Assembly: GCF_014763045.1 (NCBI RefSeq)
Contig: NZ_JACTAG010000002.1
Location: 1,364,001-1,428,000 of the forward strand
Direction: 5' to 3'
Length of the DNA stretch: 64,000 bases
Origin: Sulfitobacter aestuariivivens
GTDB taxonomy: Bacteria; Pseudomonadota; Alphaproteobacteria; Rhodobacterales; Rhodobacteraceae
Positions 17,221 to 25,556 of the stretch are shown here, piece by piece. Under the pieces are notes generated by a model. It made no database searches. It saw nothing but the letters and a program-made list of their open reading frames with translations, and was not told where the DNA came from. Both the position numbers and the translations under genes were made by a program. Within the stretch, counting starts at the first letter, position 1. Each line of letters opens with the position of its first letter.

Positions 17221-18542
17221 TCCCCCCCGGCCTCATGATCTCGGCCCCCGCGTCCGGCACGGGCAAGACCACGCTTATGCTGGGCCTGCTGGCCGCGTTT
17301 CGTGCGCAGGGCGTCACCGTGCAGCCTTTCAAAAGCGGCCCGGACTATATTGATCCCGCCTTCCATACGGCAGCGTCTGGTCGCGCGTCTTTCAACCTCG
17401 ACAGCTGGTCGATGGACCGCGCCCGCATCGACGGTCTGGTAGGCAATGCCGATGGCGCAGACCTGATCCTCGGCGAAGGCTCAATGGGCCTTTTTGACGG
17501 CGTGGCCATCTCCGGCGCCTGCGGCAATGGCGCCTCGGCAGACATCGCCGCTCTGATGGGCTGGCCGGTTGTGCTGGTACTCGACGCCTCCGGTGCTGCC
17601 CAATCCGTCGCCGCGACGGCGCTCGGCTTCAAGCAAATGCGCGCCGACGTGCCACTGGCGGGCGTGGTCCTCAACCGCGTCGCGTCCCCCCGTCACGAGG
17701 CGCTGATCCGCGTCGGGATGGAGGCGGTGGGCGTGACCGTTCTCGGCGTTCTGCCGCGCCGCAAGGAAATTGAACTCCCCGAACGTCACCTCGGCCTCGT
17801 TCAGGCGGGTGAACAGAAAAACATGCCGCAGCTTCTGGCCGAGGCCGCCGCCTTTGTCACTGAACACGTGGATCTTGCCGCCCTGCGCGCCGCCGCCCAA
17901 GGCACCAACGCGGGTGCAACCGCTCCGGCCCGCGTCACCCCGCCGGGTCAACGCATCGCGCTGGCCCAAGACGACGCCTTTGCCTTTGTCTACCCGCACC
18001 AACTGGCAGGCTGGAAAGCCGCAGGTGCCGAAATCCTGCCCTTCTCGCCGCTGGCCGACGAAACACCCGACGCCAGCGCCGATGTCTGCTGGCTCCCCGG
18101 TGGCTACCCGGAACTGCACGCAGGCAAACTCGCCGCGGCAGAAACCTTCCGCACCGGCCTGCAGACCTTTGCCCAAACCCGCCCCGTCCACGGCGAATGC
18201 GGCGGCTACATGGCCATGGGCGCAGGGCTGGTGGACAAGGATGGCACCCGCCACCAGATGGCTGGCCTCCTGGGGCTTGAGACCTCCTTCGCCAAACGCA
18301 AATTCCACCTTGGCTACCGCAAGGCCGACCTCAACGCGGCCATCCCCGGCCACAGCGCAGGGGCGGCCCTGCGCGGCCACGAATTCCACTATGCAACAAT
18401 TCTCGCAGAACCCGATGCCCCTCTGGCACGTATCACCGACAGCAACGACATTGAGGTCCCGGAAACCGGCTCCATCCGCCATTTCGACGGCGGCGGCGTG
18501 GCAACCGGCACCTTCTTCCACCTCATAGCCGAAGCGACATGA
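17217..18542 (+). CDS. cobB: Cobyrinate / hydrogenobyrinate a,c-diamide synthase CobB
   Basis: A 441-residue glutamine-dependent amidotransferase that amidates the a and c acetates. N-terminal P-loop ([16 protein letters not shown]), [10 protein letters not shown] and GSMGLFDG; C-terminal class I GATase with the nucleophile cysteine in [12 protein letters not shown] and a His in RGHEFHYA. In the aerobic route its product is the CobN substrate. Overlaps its neighbours on both sides by four bases. Confidence 0.95.
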   Translation: MIPPGLMISAPASGTGKTTLMLGLLAAFRAQGVTVQPFKSGPDYIDPAFHTAASGRASFNLDSWSMDRARIDGLVGNADGADLILGEGSMGLFDGVAISGACGNGASADIAALMGWPVVLVLDASGAAQSVAATALGFKQMRADVPLAGVVLNRVASPRHEALIRVGMEAVGVTVLGVLPRRKEIELPERHLGLVQAGEQKNMPQLLAEAAAFVTEHVDLAALRAAAQGTNAGATAPARVTPPGQRIALAQDDAFAFVYPHQLAGWKAAGAEILPFSPLADETPDASADVCWLPGGYPELHAGKLAAAETFRTGLQTFAQTRPVHGECGGYMAMGAGLVDKDGTRHQMAGLLGLETSFAKRKFHLGYRKADLNAAIPGHSAGAALRGHEFHYATILAEPDAPLARITDSNDIEVPETGSIRHFDGGGVATGTFFHLIAEAT

Positions 18543-19264
18543 CCGGCTTTGTCTCCTTCGTCTCCTCCGGCCCCGGTGATCCCGACCTGCTGACCGTCGC
18601 CGCCGTGGATCGCCTGCAGAAAGCCGAAGTCGTCCTCTTCGATGACCTCTCCGCAGGACCGATCCTCGAACACGCCCAGGCGGATGCAGACCTCATCGGC
18701 GTTGGCAAACGGGCAGGCCGCGCGTCACCAAAACAAGACCACGTCAGCCGCGTTCTGGTGGACCACGCCAAGGCAGGTCTGCGCGTCGTGCGCCTGAAAT
18801 CCGGCGACAGCGGCATGTTCGGCCGGCTCGAAGAAGAACTCACCGCCCTGCGCGCCGAACACATCCCGTTCGAGATCATCCCCGGCGTCACCTCCGCCTC
18901 TGCCGCTGCCGCGACGGCGGGCATTCCGCTGACCCGTCGCCTCACCGCGCGCCGGGTCCAGTTCATCACCGGCGCAGACGTCACCGGTGACCTGCCACCA
19001 GACGTCAACATGGCTGCGCTGGCGGATCCGCTGGCGACCACGGTCGTCTATATGGGCAAACGCACCTTTCCCGGGCTGGCCATGCGCCTGATCGAACACG
19101 GACTGCCCGCCGACACCCCCGCCATGCTGGCCGAAGCCGTCTCGACCCCCGCAGAGAAAGTGACCCGCTTTACCATCCAGACCCTCGCCGCCCATCTGGC
19201 AGATACCACCAGCAGCACGCCCGCACTGATCTTTTACGGTGCACTTGCGGATGATCAGCCATGA
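18539..19264 (+). CDS. cobA: Uroporphyrinogen-III C-methyltransferase CobA
   Basis: A 241-residue SUMT that methylates uroporphyrinogen III at C-2 and C-7 to precorrin-2, the entry to the corrin branch. Motifs: SSGPGDPDLLTVAA, FDDLSAGPIL and VVYMGKRTFPGLA. One deviation: the SAM-site signature normally read as RLKxGDPxxFGR is RLKSGDSGMFGR, with Ser in place of Pro. The cluster context supports a functional SUMT. No fused siroheme domains. Confidence 0.93.
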   Translation: MTGFVSFVSSGPGDPDLLTVAAVDRLQKAEVVLFDDLSAGPILEHAQADADLIGVGKRAGRASPKQDHVSRVLVDHAKAGLRVVRLKSGDSGMFGRLEEELTALRAEHIPFEIIPGVTSASAAAATAGIPLTRRLTARRVQFITGADVTGDLPPDVNMAALADPLATTVVYMGKRTFPGLAMRLIEHGLPADTPAMLAEAVSTPAEKVTRFTIQTLAAHLADTTSSTPALIFYGALADDQP

Positions 19265-19563
19265 TCCTCTACGTCTGCACCACCTGCACATCCGACGGCA
19301 GCTTTGTCGAAACCGTCCGCAAGGGCCTGCCGGAACTGGATGTGAAAGCCGTCGATTGCATGTCTGGCTGCACCCGCGCCCAGACAGTCGCTTTCCGCGC
19401 ACCGGGCAAGGTGGCCTACCTCTTTGGCGACATCACCGCCGCAGACCTGCCCAATCTGCGCACCTTCGCAGACCTCTACGTAACCTCCCCCGACGGTACT
19501 TTCGCAGATGCCCGTGTGCTGGACGACCTGCGCACCAAGGCACTGGCGCGGATCCCGGCCTGA
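19261..19563 (+). CDS. DUF1636 family protein (second copy)
   Basis: Encodes 100 residues: YVCTTCTSDGSF near the N-terminus and VDCMSGCTRAQTVAF around residues 31-45, the same paired-cysteine layout as the protein at 6276 but without its C-terminal extension. A ferredoxin-like metal or [2Fe-2S] protein is the family expectation. Overlaps cobA (ATGA) and cobF (TGATG), so it belongs to the B12 operon. Function unproven. Confidence 0.85.
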   Translation: MILYVCTTCTSDGSFVETVRKGLPELDVKAVDCMSGCTRAQTVAFRAPGKVAYLFGDITAADLPNLRTFADLYVTSPDGTFADARVLDDLRTKALARIPA

Positions 19564-20309
19564 TGCATCTAACGCTGATCGGCATAGGCACCGGCAACCC
19601 CGAACACCTGACGCTGCAGGCCATCCGCGCAATCAACGCTCAGGATCTGATCCTGATCCCCCGCAAAGGCGCGGGCAAGGCCGACCTTGCCGACCTCCGC
19701 CGCCAGATCTGTGCCGATGTCCTGACCAACCCAAAGACCCAACTGGCCGAATTCGACCTGCCCATCCGCGATCCCGGCACCCCGGATTACCGCCAGCGCG
19801 TCAACGACTGGCACGACGCCATCGCTCTGCGCTGGCAGGGCACGCTCAACGCCCACCCCCAGGCCACCAGGGCCGCCCTGCTGGTCTGGGGTGATCCGTC
19901 GCTTTACGACAGCACCCTGCGCATCGCCGCCCGCCTTGATCCGCAGCCCACACTTGAGGTGATCCCCGGTATCACATCGCTCCAAGCCCTAACCGCCGCC
20001 CACCAGATCTCCATAAACGAGATCGGCGCGCCCTATCTTGTCACCACGGGCCGACGCCTGCGCGACGCAGGCTGGCCCACTGGTGTGGACACGCTCGCAA
20101 TCATGCTGGACGGTGACTGCGCCTTCCAGACGCTCGACCCACACGACATCCACATCTGGTGGGGCGGCTATGTGGGCATGAAAGAACAAATCACCCACGC
20201 CGGCCCGCTCGAAACCGCGGGTCCCGAAATCATCGAAATGCGGACCAAGGCCCGTGCTGACCATGGCTGGATCATGGACATCTATATCCTGCGCCGCACG
20301 TCGTGCTGA
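19563..20309 (+). CDS. cobF: Precorrin-6A synthase (deacetylating) CobF
   Basis: A 248-residue tetrapyrrole methylase that methylates C-1 with loss of the C-20 acetyl unit, specific to the aerobic pathway. MHLTLIGIGTGNPEHLTLQA at the N-terminus, LIPRKGAGKADLADLRR, VWGDPSLYDSTLR and VIPGITSLQAL are visible. It is the last gene of the B12 operon; arfB converges from the other side. Confidence 0.95.
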   Translation: MHLTLIGIGTGNPEHLTLQAIRAINAQDLILIPRKGAGKADLADLRRQICADVLTNPKTQLAEFDLPIRDPGTPDYRQRVNDWHDAIALRWQGTLNAHPQATRAALLVWGDPSLYDSTLRIAARLDPQPTLEVIPGITSLQALTAAHQISINEIGAPYLVTTGRRLRDAGWPTGVDTLAIMLDGDCAFQTLDPHDIHIWWGGYVGMKEQITHAGPLETAGPEIIEMRTKARADHGWIMDIYILRRTSC

Positions 20310-20325
20310 CGCACCACGGTCCGTT

Positions 20326-20346
20326 TTCATCTTTCCAATAAACTCA
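20326..20346 (-). repeat. 21-nt dispersed 3'-end motif, copy 1
   Basis: On the minus strand this reads as a 21-mer beginning TGAGTTTATTGG and ending AAAGATGAA. It is identical to 55206-55226 and 18/21 identical to 55362-55382. It lies 29 nt downstream of the arfB stop on the arfB strand, and 16 nt after cobF on the opposite strand. Confidence 0.7.
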
Positions 20347-20375
20347 ATTCCAACGGTCGACCCGCGCGCATCCGT

Positions 20376-20798
20376 TCAGGACGAAGGATCAACCTTCCCG
20401 CGCAGCGCCTTCACTTCGCCCCGCACTTTCTTGGCCTTCAACCGCCGCTTCTTGGACCCCAACGTTGGCCGGGTGGCAATCCGGCGCTTGGGCGGGGTCA
20501 GCGCCTTCGTGATCAACTCTGCCAGCCGCTGCCGCGCGATCTCGCGGTTGCGCGCCTGACTGCGGGTCTCATCACATTGGATCACCAAAGCGCCCTCATT
20601 GGTCCACCGCCGCCCGGCCAACCGCCTGAGCCGCGTCTTGACCGCAGGCTTCAGCGACGGCGACGTTGCCGCCTCAAACCGCAACTCGACCGCCGTCGCC
20701 ACCTTGTTGACGTTCTGCCCGCCCGGCCCGCTCGAGCGGACGAACGTCTCAGTCAATTCCCAATCCTGAATGGCGATGTCATCATTGATGCGTAACAT
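20376..20798 (-). CDS. arfB: Alternative ribosome-rescue factor / peptidyl-tRNA hydrolase ArfB
   Basis: A 140-residue class-I release-factor-like protein. The catalytic GGQ motif is in SSGPGGQNVNKVAT (about residues 22-35), and the C-terminal tail is highly basic (KRRLKAKKVRGEVKALRGK), as needed to sit in the mRNA channel of stalled ribosomes. The absence of a codon-recognition domain separates it from PrfA and PrfB. Convergent with cobF. Confidence 0.94.
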   Translation of the reverse strand: MLRINDDIAIQDWELTETFVRSSGPGGQNVNKVATAVELRFEAATSPSLKPAVKTRLRRLAGRRWTNEGALVIQCDETRSQARNREIARQRLAELITKALTPPKRRIATRPTLGSKKRRLKAKKVRGEVKALRGKVDPSS

Positions 20799-21155
20799 GG
20801 GCTAAGATTTACACCGGATGACCGCCAAGGGAAGGGGAAGGCGCACGTTCTGTTTCCATCTCCTGAACAATGATGGCGTTTCGAAAGCCTTTGGTTCGCT
20901 TGATCGGTCCGGTCTCACGCAAAGGAAAGAATTCCCTTAATACGAGAAAAAAGTTCTTGACGTTACGGCAAGCCTTCGACCAAGTTTACTACCATAAATA
21001 GAAAATTTTTGCCGACCAGCCTTGTTCGTGATCAGTTGTAGATAAGATATTTCATGTGCGGATTTCGCGCATTCACGCAAACTCCGGCAGGCATGGTCAA
21101 TGAAAAGCAATCAGCGGTGACGCTGCTCAACCGCGCCCTTCAGGAGGATCCGAAA
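20799..21155. other. AT-richer gene-free region before the large surface protein
   Basis: A 357-bp spacer between the divergent arfB and the 21156 gene, with a clearly AT-richer part (about 20930-21060). TTGTTC at 21022 with AGATAT 17 nt later is a weak promoter candidate. A 43-codon frame (20870-21001, Arg/Lys-rich, no recognisable family) is open but unsupported. In-frame ATGs at 21054 and 21093 extend the downstream gene but lack good ribosome sites. Confidence 0.4.
21142..21147 (+). promoter_or_regulatory. Strong Shine-Dalgarno deciding the start at 21156
   Basis: A perfect AGGAGG 8 nt before ATG 21156 is the reason to start the large surface protein there, 34 codons downstream of the first in-frame ATG. 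Confidence 0.8.
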
Positions 21156-23558
21156 ATGGACTGCGTCCGTAGCATCACATTCGTCATTCCCGGCACCGAC
21201 GGTCTACCCGGTGTGCAGGTCACTGCCGTGGAAATCGACGGCGCCATCGAATTCACTCTCGAGGTTCTGCCGACCTTGGACGGCGCGACCGCCGATCTGC
21301 GCGGTCTGTTCTTCAATCTCGGTGACGAAGCCAGCCTGCTGGGGCTGACACCGACCGGTGACGATGTGACCAACCACGCCACAGGCAACGTGATCGACCT
21401 CGGACGCGGGAACAACATGCAAGGTTCCGCACAGCCCTACGACTTCGGTGTCGCTTTCGGCGGACCGGGCATCGGCAAGGACAAGGGCGACATCCAGACA
21501 ACCACCTTCACGCTGACGAACGACGCGGGTGACCTGACGCTCGATGACATCGCGCAGGTCGAATTCGGCACCCGGATTACCAGCGTTGGCGAACTGGGGG
21601 GCGAACGCGACGGCTCTGGCAAGCTGACCACCATCGCCCCTGCTGCACCCGATGCGCAGGACGACAGCTACAGCATCTTCGAGGACGGACAGTCAGGTCT
21701 CGACGATCCCGCCTCCGTGCCTGAAGGCGTGGTGTTCGAGGTGCTGGACAATGATACCGACGCCGATGGCGACACACTCTCTGTGACGCATGTCTTCGGT
21801 GCGATGCACGGCACGGTCACGATCATCGACGGCGATGATCCCGATGACCTGCCAGGCGATGCGGTACTCTACACGCCCTATGCCGACTACGCCGGCATGG
21901 ACAGCTTCACCTATTGCATCGACGACGGGAACGGCGGCACCGACTTTGCCACCGTAAACGTGATGATCGAAGCCGTAGCGGACATTCCCGAAGTCTCCAT
22001 CGAGGCCTTCGCAACCGACGAGGTCAACGTCATCCGCCTCGTGGTCACGGCAGAGCAGACCGACGACGACGATTCGGAGTTCATCGATCAGCTTCTCAGC
22101 AGCGGCCTGCCGCCCGGCGTCACACTGACGCCCTCGGGCACGATTAATCCCGCAGGTCAGCCGGGCTCGCTGACGCAGGAATACATCCTGACCTTGCCTC
22201 CCGATCAGAACACCGACTTCGGCCTGACCTTCACCGCGGTTGCCGAAGAGATGTCAAACGGCGACACGGAAACCGGATCGGCCACGATCGATATCGTCTA
22301 TGAATACAACAGCACCACAACCGGCGTGCAGTTCGAAGCCGAAGACCAGAGCATCTGGAGCTCGGGTGATGAATTCGTCTTTATCGATGACCGTTTCATC
22401 GGCATCGACACCGGCAACTTTGACGTAGGTCTTGACGATGGGCCGTTCGTCGCCGGGATCAGCGGGAATGTGCAGCTTGGCTTCCAGTCGACGCTGCAGT
22501 TCGAGGGTGGCAGCATCGACGCCACCGCAGATTACGATGTCACGGTCGAAACCAGCTACAACCAGACAGTCGATGAACTGCTGATCGAAACCGGTGCCTT
22601 CCTGACCGATACATTCTTTACCACCGAAGGACCGATGGGCAGCTACGTGCTGGACTTCATCTATGACGTGATGCTCAGCGCCTACGCGGGCGTGAACATC
22701 GATCTTGGCGGCATCAACCTTGATCCTGCGGGCGTCATCCCCGGCGACCAGACGATCGACTTCGGCAGTATCAACGAGACGATCAATGTCGGACCCGTAG
22801 GGGTGGGGCCGGGCAGTATCAACATCCTCGATCTGACCAGCAACGATCTGGGCGGCACCTTCACGTTGCCAGCCCCGGCCGACTCGCTTTCGGTTGATTT
22901 CGCCTGGCCCAACCTGACAACGACCAGTGATCCTGCGATCCTCAACCCGGCGGAATCGAGCGGGGCCAGCAACAACTTCCTGCAACTCAACCTTGATCTG
23001 GACGAACTTGCGACCACGCTGGCAGGCTTGCCGGTGAACCCGTTCAACCCCTCGCTCGAGGCCGGGCCGTTCTTCGCAGACTTCGACTTGCTGAACGTCT
23101 TCGTCAACGCAGGCCTGAACTTTTTGCAGGATTTCTCGATGGCGATGGGCGATCTGGTGGGCATCCTCAGCTTCGAGGACGGTTCCAGCACCGCCTTCAC
23201 CATGGGGGACTCCCTGCAGCTGAGCAACGCATCACTGATTGACCAGAACGGTGATAACGACGGGGATGTCGAGTTTGTCTTCAACATGATCCCCGAAGCC
23301 GAGCTGAGCAACCTGACTGAACTGGGATTCAACGTCGGTGGCGGGGTGGACATTCTGTCGGTCGACGTGGGCTATGATCTGACCATCAACAACCCGTTCT
23401 CCGCAGTCGTGGGACCAGACGAATTCGGCTTCAGCGACAGCTTCGGTTTCGGCCCGTTGGCTGGGTTCGAACTCAGCTTCCCGGTCGCAGAGGTCGAGGT
23501 CTTCAACGACACCTTCGATCTGGCCTTCGGCGACGAACAGATCCTTGCGGTTGCCTGA
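21156..23558 (+). CDS. Large acidic surface/secreted protein with a cadherin-like domain
   Basis: Encodes 800 residues, strongly acidic, with no N-terminal signal peptide. An N-terminal beta-rich segment (about 1-155) contains RGLFFNLGDEASLLGL. A cadherin-like/tandem-95 type Ig fold follows (about 165-270, with VLDNDTDADGDTLSV and GMDSFTYCIDDGNGG). From about 400 onward the sequence is unfamiliar, rich in Gly, Asp, Asn and Phe. It ends FGDEQILAVA, a hydrophobic tail such as type I secretion substrates carry. No GGxGxDxxx RTX nonapeptides are seen. Probably a type-I-secreted adhesin or matrix protein; no transporter is adjacent. Confidence 0.7.
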   Translation: MDCVRSITFVIPGTDGLPGVQVTAVEIDGAIEFTLEVLPTLDGATADLRGLFFNLGDEASLLGLTPTGDDVTNHATGNVIDLGRGNNMQGSAQPYDFGVAFGGPGIGKDKGDIQTTTFTLTNDAGDLTLDDIAQVEFGTRITSVGELGGERDGSGKLTTIAPAAPDAQDDSYSIFEDGQSGLDDPASVPEGVVFEVLDNDTDADGDTLSVTHVFGAMHGTVTIIDGDDPDDLPGDAVLYTPYADYAGMDSFTYCIDDGNGGTDFATVNVMIEAVADIPEVSIEAFATDEVNVIRLVVTAEQTDDDDSEFIDQLLSSGLPPGVTLTPSGTINPAGQPGSLTQEYILTLPPDQNTDFGLTFTAVAEEMSNGDTETGSATIDIVYEYNSTTTGVQFEAEDQSIWSSGDEFVFIDDRFIGIDTGNFDVGLDDGPFVAGISGNVQLGFQSTLQFEGGSIDATADYDVTVETSYNQTVDELLIETGAFLTDTFFTTEGPMGSYVLDFIYDVMLSAYAGVNIDLGGINLDPAGVIPGDQTIDFGSINETINVGPVGVGPGSINILDLTSNDLGGTFTLPAPADSLSVDFAWPNLTTTSDPAILNPAESSGASNNFLQLNLDLDELATTLAGLPVNPFNPSLEAGPFFADFDLLNVFVNAGLNFLQDFSMAMGDLVGILSFEDGSSTAFTMGDSLQLSNASLIDQNGDNDGDVEFVFNMIPEAELSNLTELGFNVGGGVDILSVDVGYDLTINNPFSAVVGPDEFGFSDSFGFGPLAGFELSFPVAEVEVFNDTFDLAFGDEQILAVA

Positions 23559-23564
23559 CGAAAA

Positions 23565-23591
23565 GGGCCGCCCCGTATGCCGGAGCGGCCC
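23565..23591. terminator. Hairpin terminator after the surface protein
   Basis: GGGCCGCCCCG (23565-23575), loop TATGC, CGGAGCGGCCC (23581-23591): an 11-bp stem with one internal C/A mismatch, starting 6 nt after the stop codon. No long U tract on the plus strand. It could also stop minus-strand transcription from the 23.7-kb region. Confidence 0.65.
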
Positions 23592-24071
23592 ATTCGAAAT
23601 GGTTTCAGGAGGGGGTCGGTTAGACGACTGTCAAACGCGCGCCCACTCAGGCTTCAAGCTGCCAAGGTTTGCCTCAGCAGATGACCTCCCAAGCTGTTCC
23701 GACACCTCGCTCCAATACCTTCTCTGACACTGGATCACCTCCTTTACATTTGTTGAACTCACCCGAATCGTCGCACGGAATGCGCAAATCGCAAAGCGTT
23801 TTTTGCACTGGATTGCGACAAGAAAATGCGCCCGCCGCACAAACAGGCAGTCTCACCCTGTCGCGCCACCGGCACCACCGCCGGATCAGCACGCCGAATG
23901 CCACGCCAGGCGACCTGATCCGCCTCGAAACGCCCGTCCGTGTGTTCCAGCCCCAACCGCTTGTCGCCCCCTGCCTTTGCCCGTATGTAGGCCGCGCAGT
24001 GACCCCTTGGCGGTCCAATATTCCACAGTGGCTGACGCAGGCAGCTTTCATATCATGCAGGAGGACGCCCG
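23592..24071. other. Gene-poor region between the surface protein and the methyltransferase
   Basis: About 480 bp in which the longer open frames on both strands have unlikely compositions and no recognisable motif. The notable content is the 16S-tail-like segment at 23732-23745 with its small minus-strand frame, listed separately. AGGAGG at 24059-24064 serves the gene at 24072. Confidence 0.45.
23674..23730 (-). CDS. Candidate 18-residue peptide with a maximal Shine-Dalgarno
   Basis: Minus-strand frame GTG...TGA coding MSEKVLERGVGTAWEVIC. It is preceded by AAAGGAGGTGATCC (complement of 23732-23745), with AGGAGG 7 nt before the GTG. Fourteen bases are fully complementary to the 3' end of 16S rRNA, well beyond a normal ribosome site. 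The peptide matches no family I know. It may be a leader peptide or a small protein, or the site may be fortuitous or a relic of an rRNA 3' end. Confidence 0.35.
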   Translation of the reverse strand: MSEKVLERGVGTAWEVIC

Positions 24072-24899
24072 GTGACACTGGCACAAAGAGTTCAACAGGG
24101 TCTTGAGGGCCGCGACACATCCGCTGACCTGACCCCGGCCGAGGTGCAGGACGTCTTCAAGCAGGTCTGGAAGCCGGGTTACGGCTCTGTCGCGATGACC
24201 GAAGTCTTCTTTATCGACGCGCTTATCAACACCTTCCAGCCCCAAAGTTTTCTCGAGGTCGGCACCGCGTCGGGCCTCTCCACCGGGTTGATCGCCCGCA
24301 GCATGGAGGCCAACGGCGGCGGGCAACTGACCTCGCTCGATTATGACGATACCTTCTTTGGCGATACCACCAAACCCAATGGTTTCCTCTTTCCGGACAT
24401 CTACAAGGGCGCGTCGGTTCGGACAGAGCTGCTTAAATTCAAGACATCGCCCGACCTGCTGGCGCTGAACCGCACCTTCGACATGGCCTTTGTGGATGCC
24501 AACCACCAGCACCCCTGGCCCACCATCGACATGATGTGTATCTGGCCCTACCTGACGGGTCCAAAAATCATGGTGCACCACGATCTGAACCTGTTTCTCA
24601 AGCAGGAACAGGCCATCGGCATCGGGCCCAAATATGTCTACGACCAGTTCGGCGATGCGCGGCGCATGAAATCAACCAAGGACAGCGGCAACATCTTTGC
24701 GCTTGATCTGGACATGCCACAGGCCGCCTTTGAGCGCATCCTGATGGATCTCTTCAAACTGCCATGGTCTCTGCGCACCGCGATCCAGCCCGAATACCTC
24801 GGCCCGATCCGCAAGGTGATCGAGACACATTATTCGCAGAACCTGCTTGCGCATTTTGACAAGGTTGTCGGCTACGCCAACGTGGCAACCGTCACGTAG
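24072..24899 (+). CDS. Class I SAM-dependent methyltransferase
   Basis: A 275-residue Rossmann methyltransferase of the Methyltransf_24/cephalosporin-hydroxylase-like group. Motif I is SFLEVGTASGLSTGLIA (around residue 58); LTSLDYDD is the acidic end of the second strand; FDMAFVDANHQHPWPTIDM and IMVHHDLN follow. GTG start with AGGAGG 7 nt upstream. Substrate unknown. The stop lies 2 bp from the convergent yhhQ. Confidence 0.8.
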   Translation: MTLAQRVQQGLEGRDTSADLTPAEVQDVFKQVWKPGYGSVAMTEVFFIDALINTFQPQSFLEVGTASGLSTGLIARSMEANGGGQLTSLDYDDTFFGDTTKPNGFLFPDIYKGASVRTELLKFKTSPDLLALNRTFDMAFVDANHQHPWPTIDMMCIWPYLTGPKIMVHHDLNLFLKQEQAIGIGPKYVYDQFGDARRMKSTKDSGNIFALDLDMPQAAFERILMDLFKLPWSLRTAIQPEYLGPIRKVIETHYSQNLLAHFDKVVGYANVATVT

Positions 24900-24901
24900 G
24901 A

Positions 24902-25522
24902 TCAGGCGGCGCGGGCCATCCGCGCCGTGATCATCCGAAACGGGATCAGCGCTGCCAGCGCCAGCGTCAGCTTGACCATCCAGTCAGCCACTGCCAGCGA
25001 CACCCAAAGCGGCGCCTCCGGCCCGCTGCCCAAAAGCGGCAGCACCTCACTTGCCCATGATACATCCGTCGCCGGATGCACAAAGCTCAGCGCGCCGGAA
25101 AACGCGATCGAGAAAAACAGCGCCGTATCCAGCGTGCTGCCCACCAGCGTACTTACCAGCGGCGCGCGCCACCATGCGCCGCCGCGCAGCGCCGCAAACG
25201 TGGAAACGTCGATCATCTGCGCCACCAGAAACGCGATGCCGGACCCAACAGCGATCCGCACCGTCACCAGCGGGCCAAATTCGCCCATGATCTGCGTGCC
25301 GATCAAAGAGCAGATCAGACCCACCACAAAACCGACCAGAACCACACGCCGGGCCGCGGCCACGCCATAGATGCGGTTCATCACATCCGTCACCAGAAAG
25401 GCCAGCGGATAGGTGAACGCCCCCCAGGTCAGCCACTGACCAAAGAGAAACTGAACAAGAATATTCGAGGCCACAACAATGGCGGCCATGGCAAGAATGC
25501 CGGGAAGGTAGGTGCGTGACAT
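24902..25522 (-). CDS. yhhQ: Queuosine precursor transporter (VUT family)
   Basis: A 206-residue membrane protein with about six helices, matching the YhhQ/VUT (COG1738) family that imports preQ0/preQ1. Landmarks: GAFTYPLAFLVTDVMNRIYG, the membrane signature with charged residues, and VSTLVGSTLDTALFFSIAF. A hairpin lies 35 nt upstream of the start. It is on the same strand as the mepA group but separated by 90 bp. Confidence 0.9.
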   Translation of the reverse strand: MSRTYLPGILAMAAIVVASNILVQFLFGQWLTWGAFTYPLAFLVTDVMNRIYGVAAARRVVLVGFVVGLICSLIGTQIMGEFGPLVTVRIAVGSGIAFLVAQMIDVSTFAALRGGAWWRAPLVSTLVGSTLDTALFFSIAFSGALSFVHPATDVSWASEVLPLLGSGPEAPLWVSLAVADWMVKLTLALAALIPFRMITARMARAA

Positions 25523-25556
25523 GTTTGAACCGTTTTTTGCAAGGGTGCGGCGACTT

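Noticed and set aside
20870..21001. 43-codon frame in the spacer before the surface protein
   Set aside because: Basic composition but no ribosome site, no motif and AT-rich leader context; no support beyond being open.
23669..24120. Open frames of about 145 residues on both strands in the 23.6-24.1 kb spacer
   Set aside because: Both are low-plausibility (Pro/Arg/Thr-rich or Cys/Arg-rich), lack suitable ribosome sites at their starts and overlap each other.
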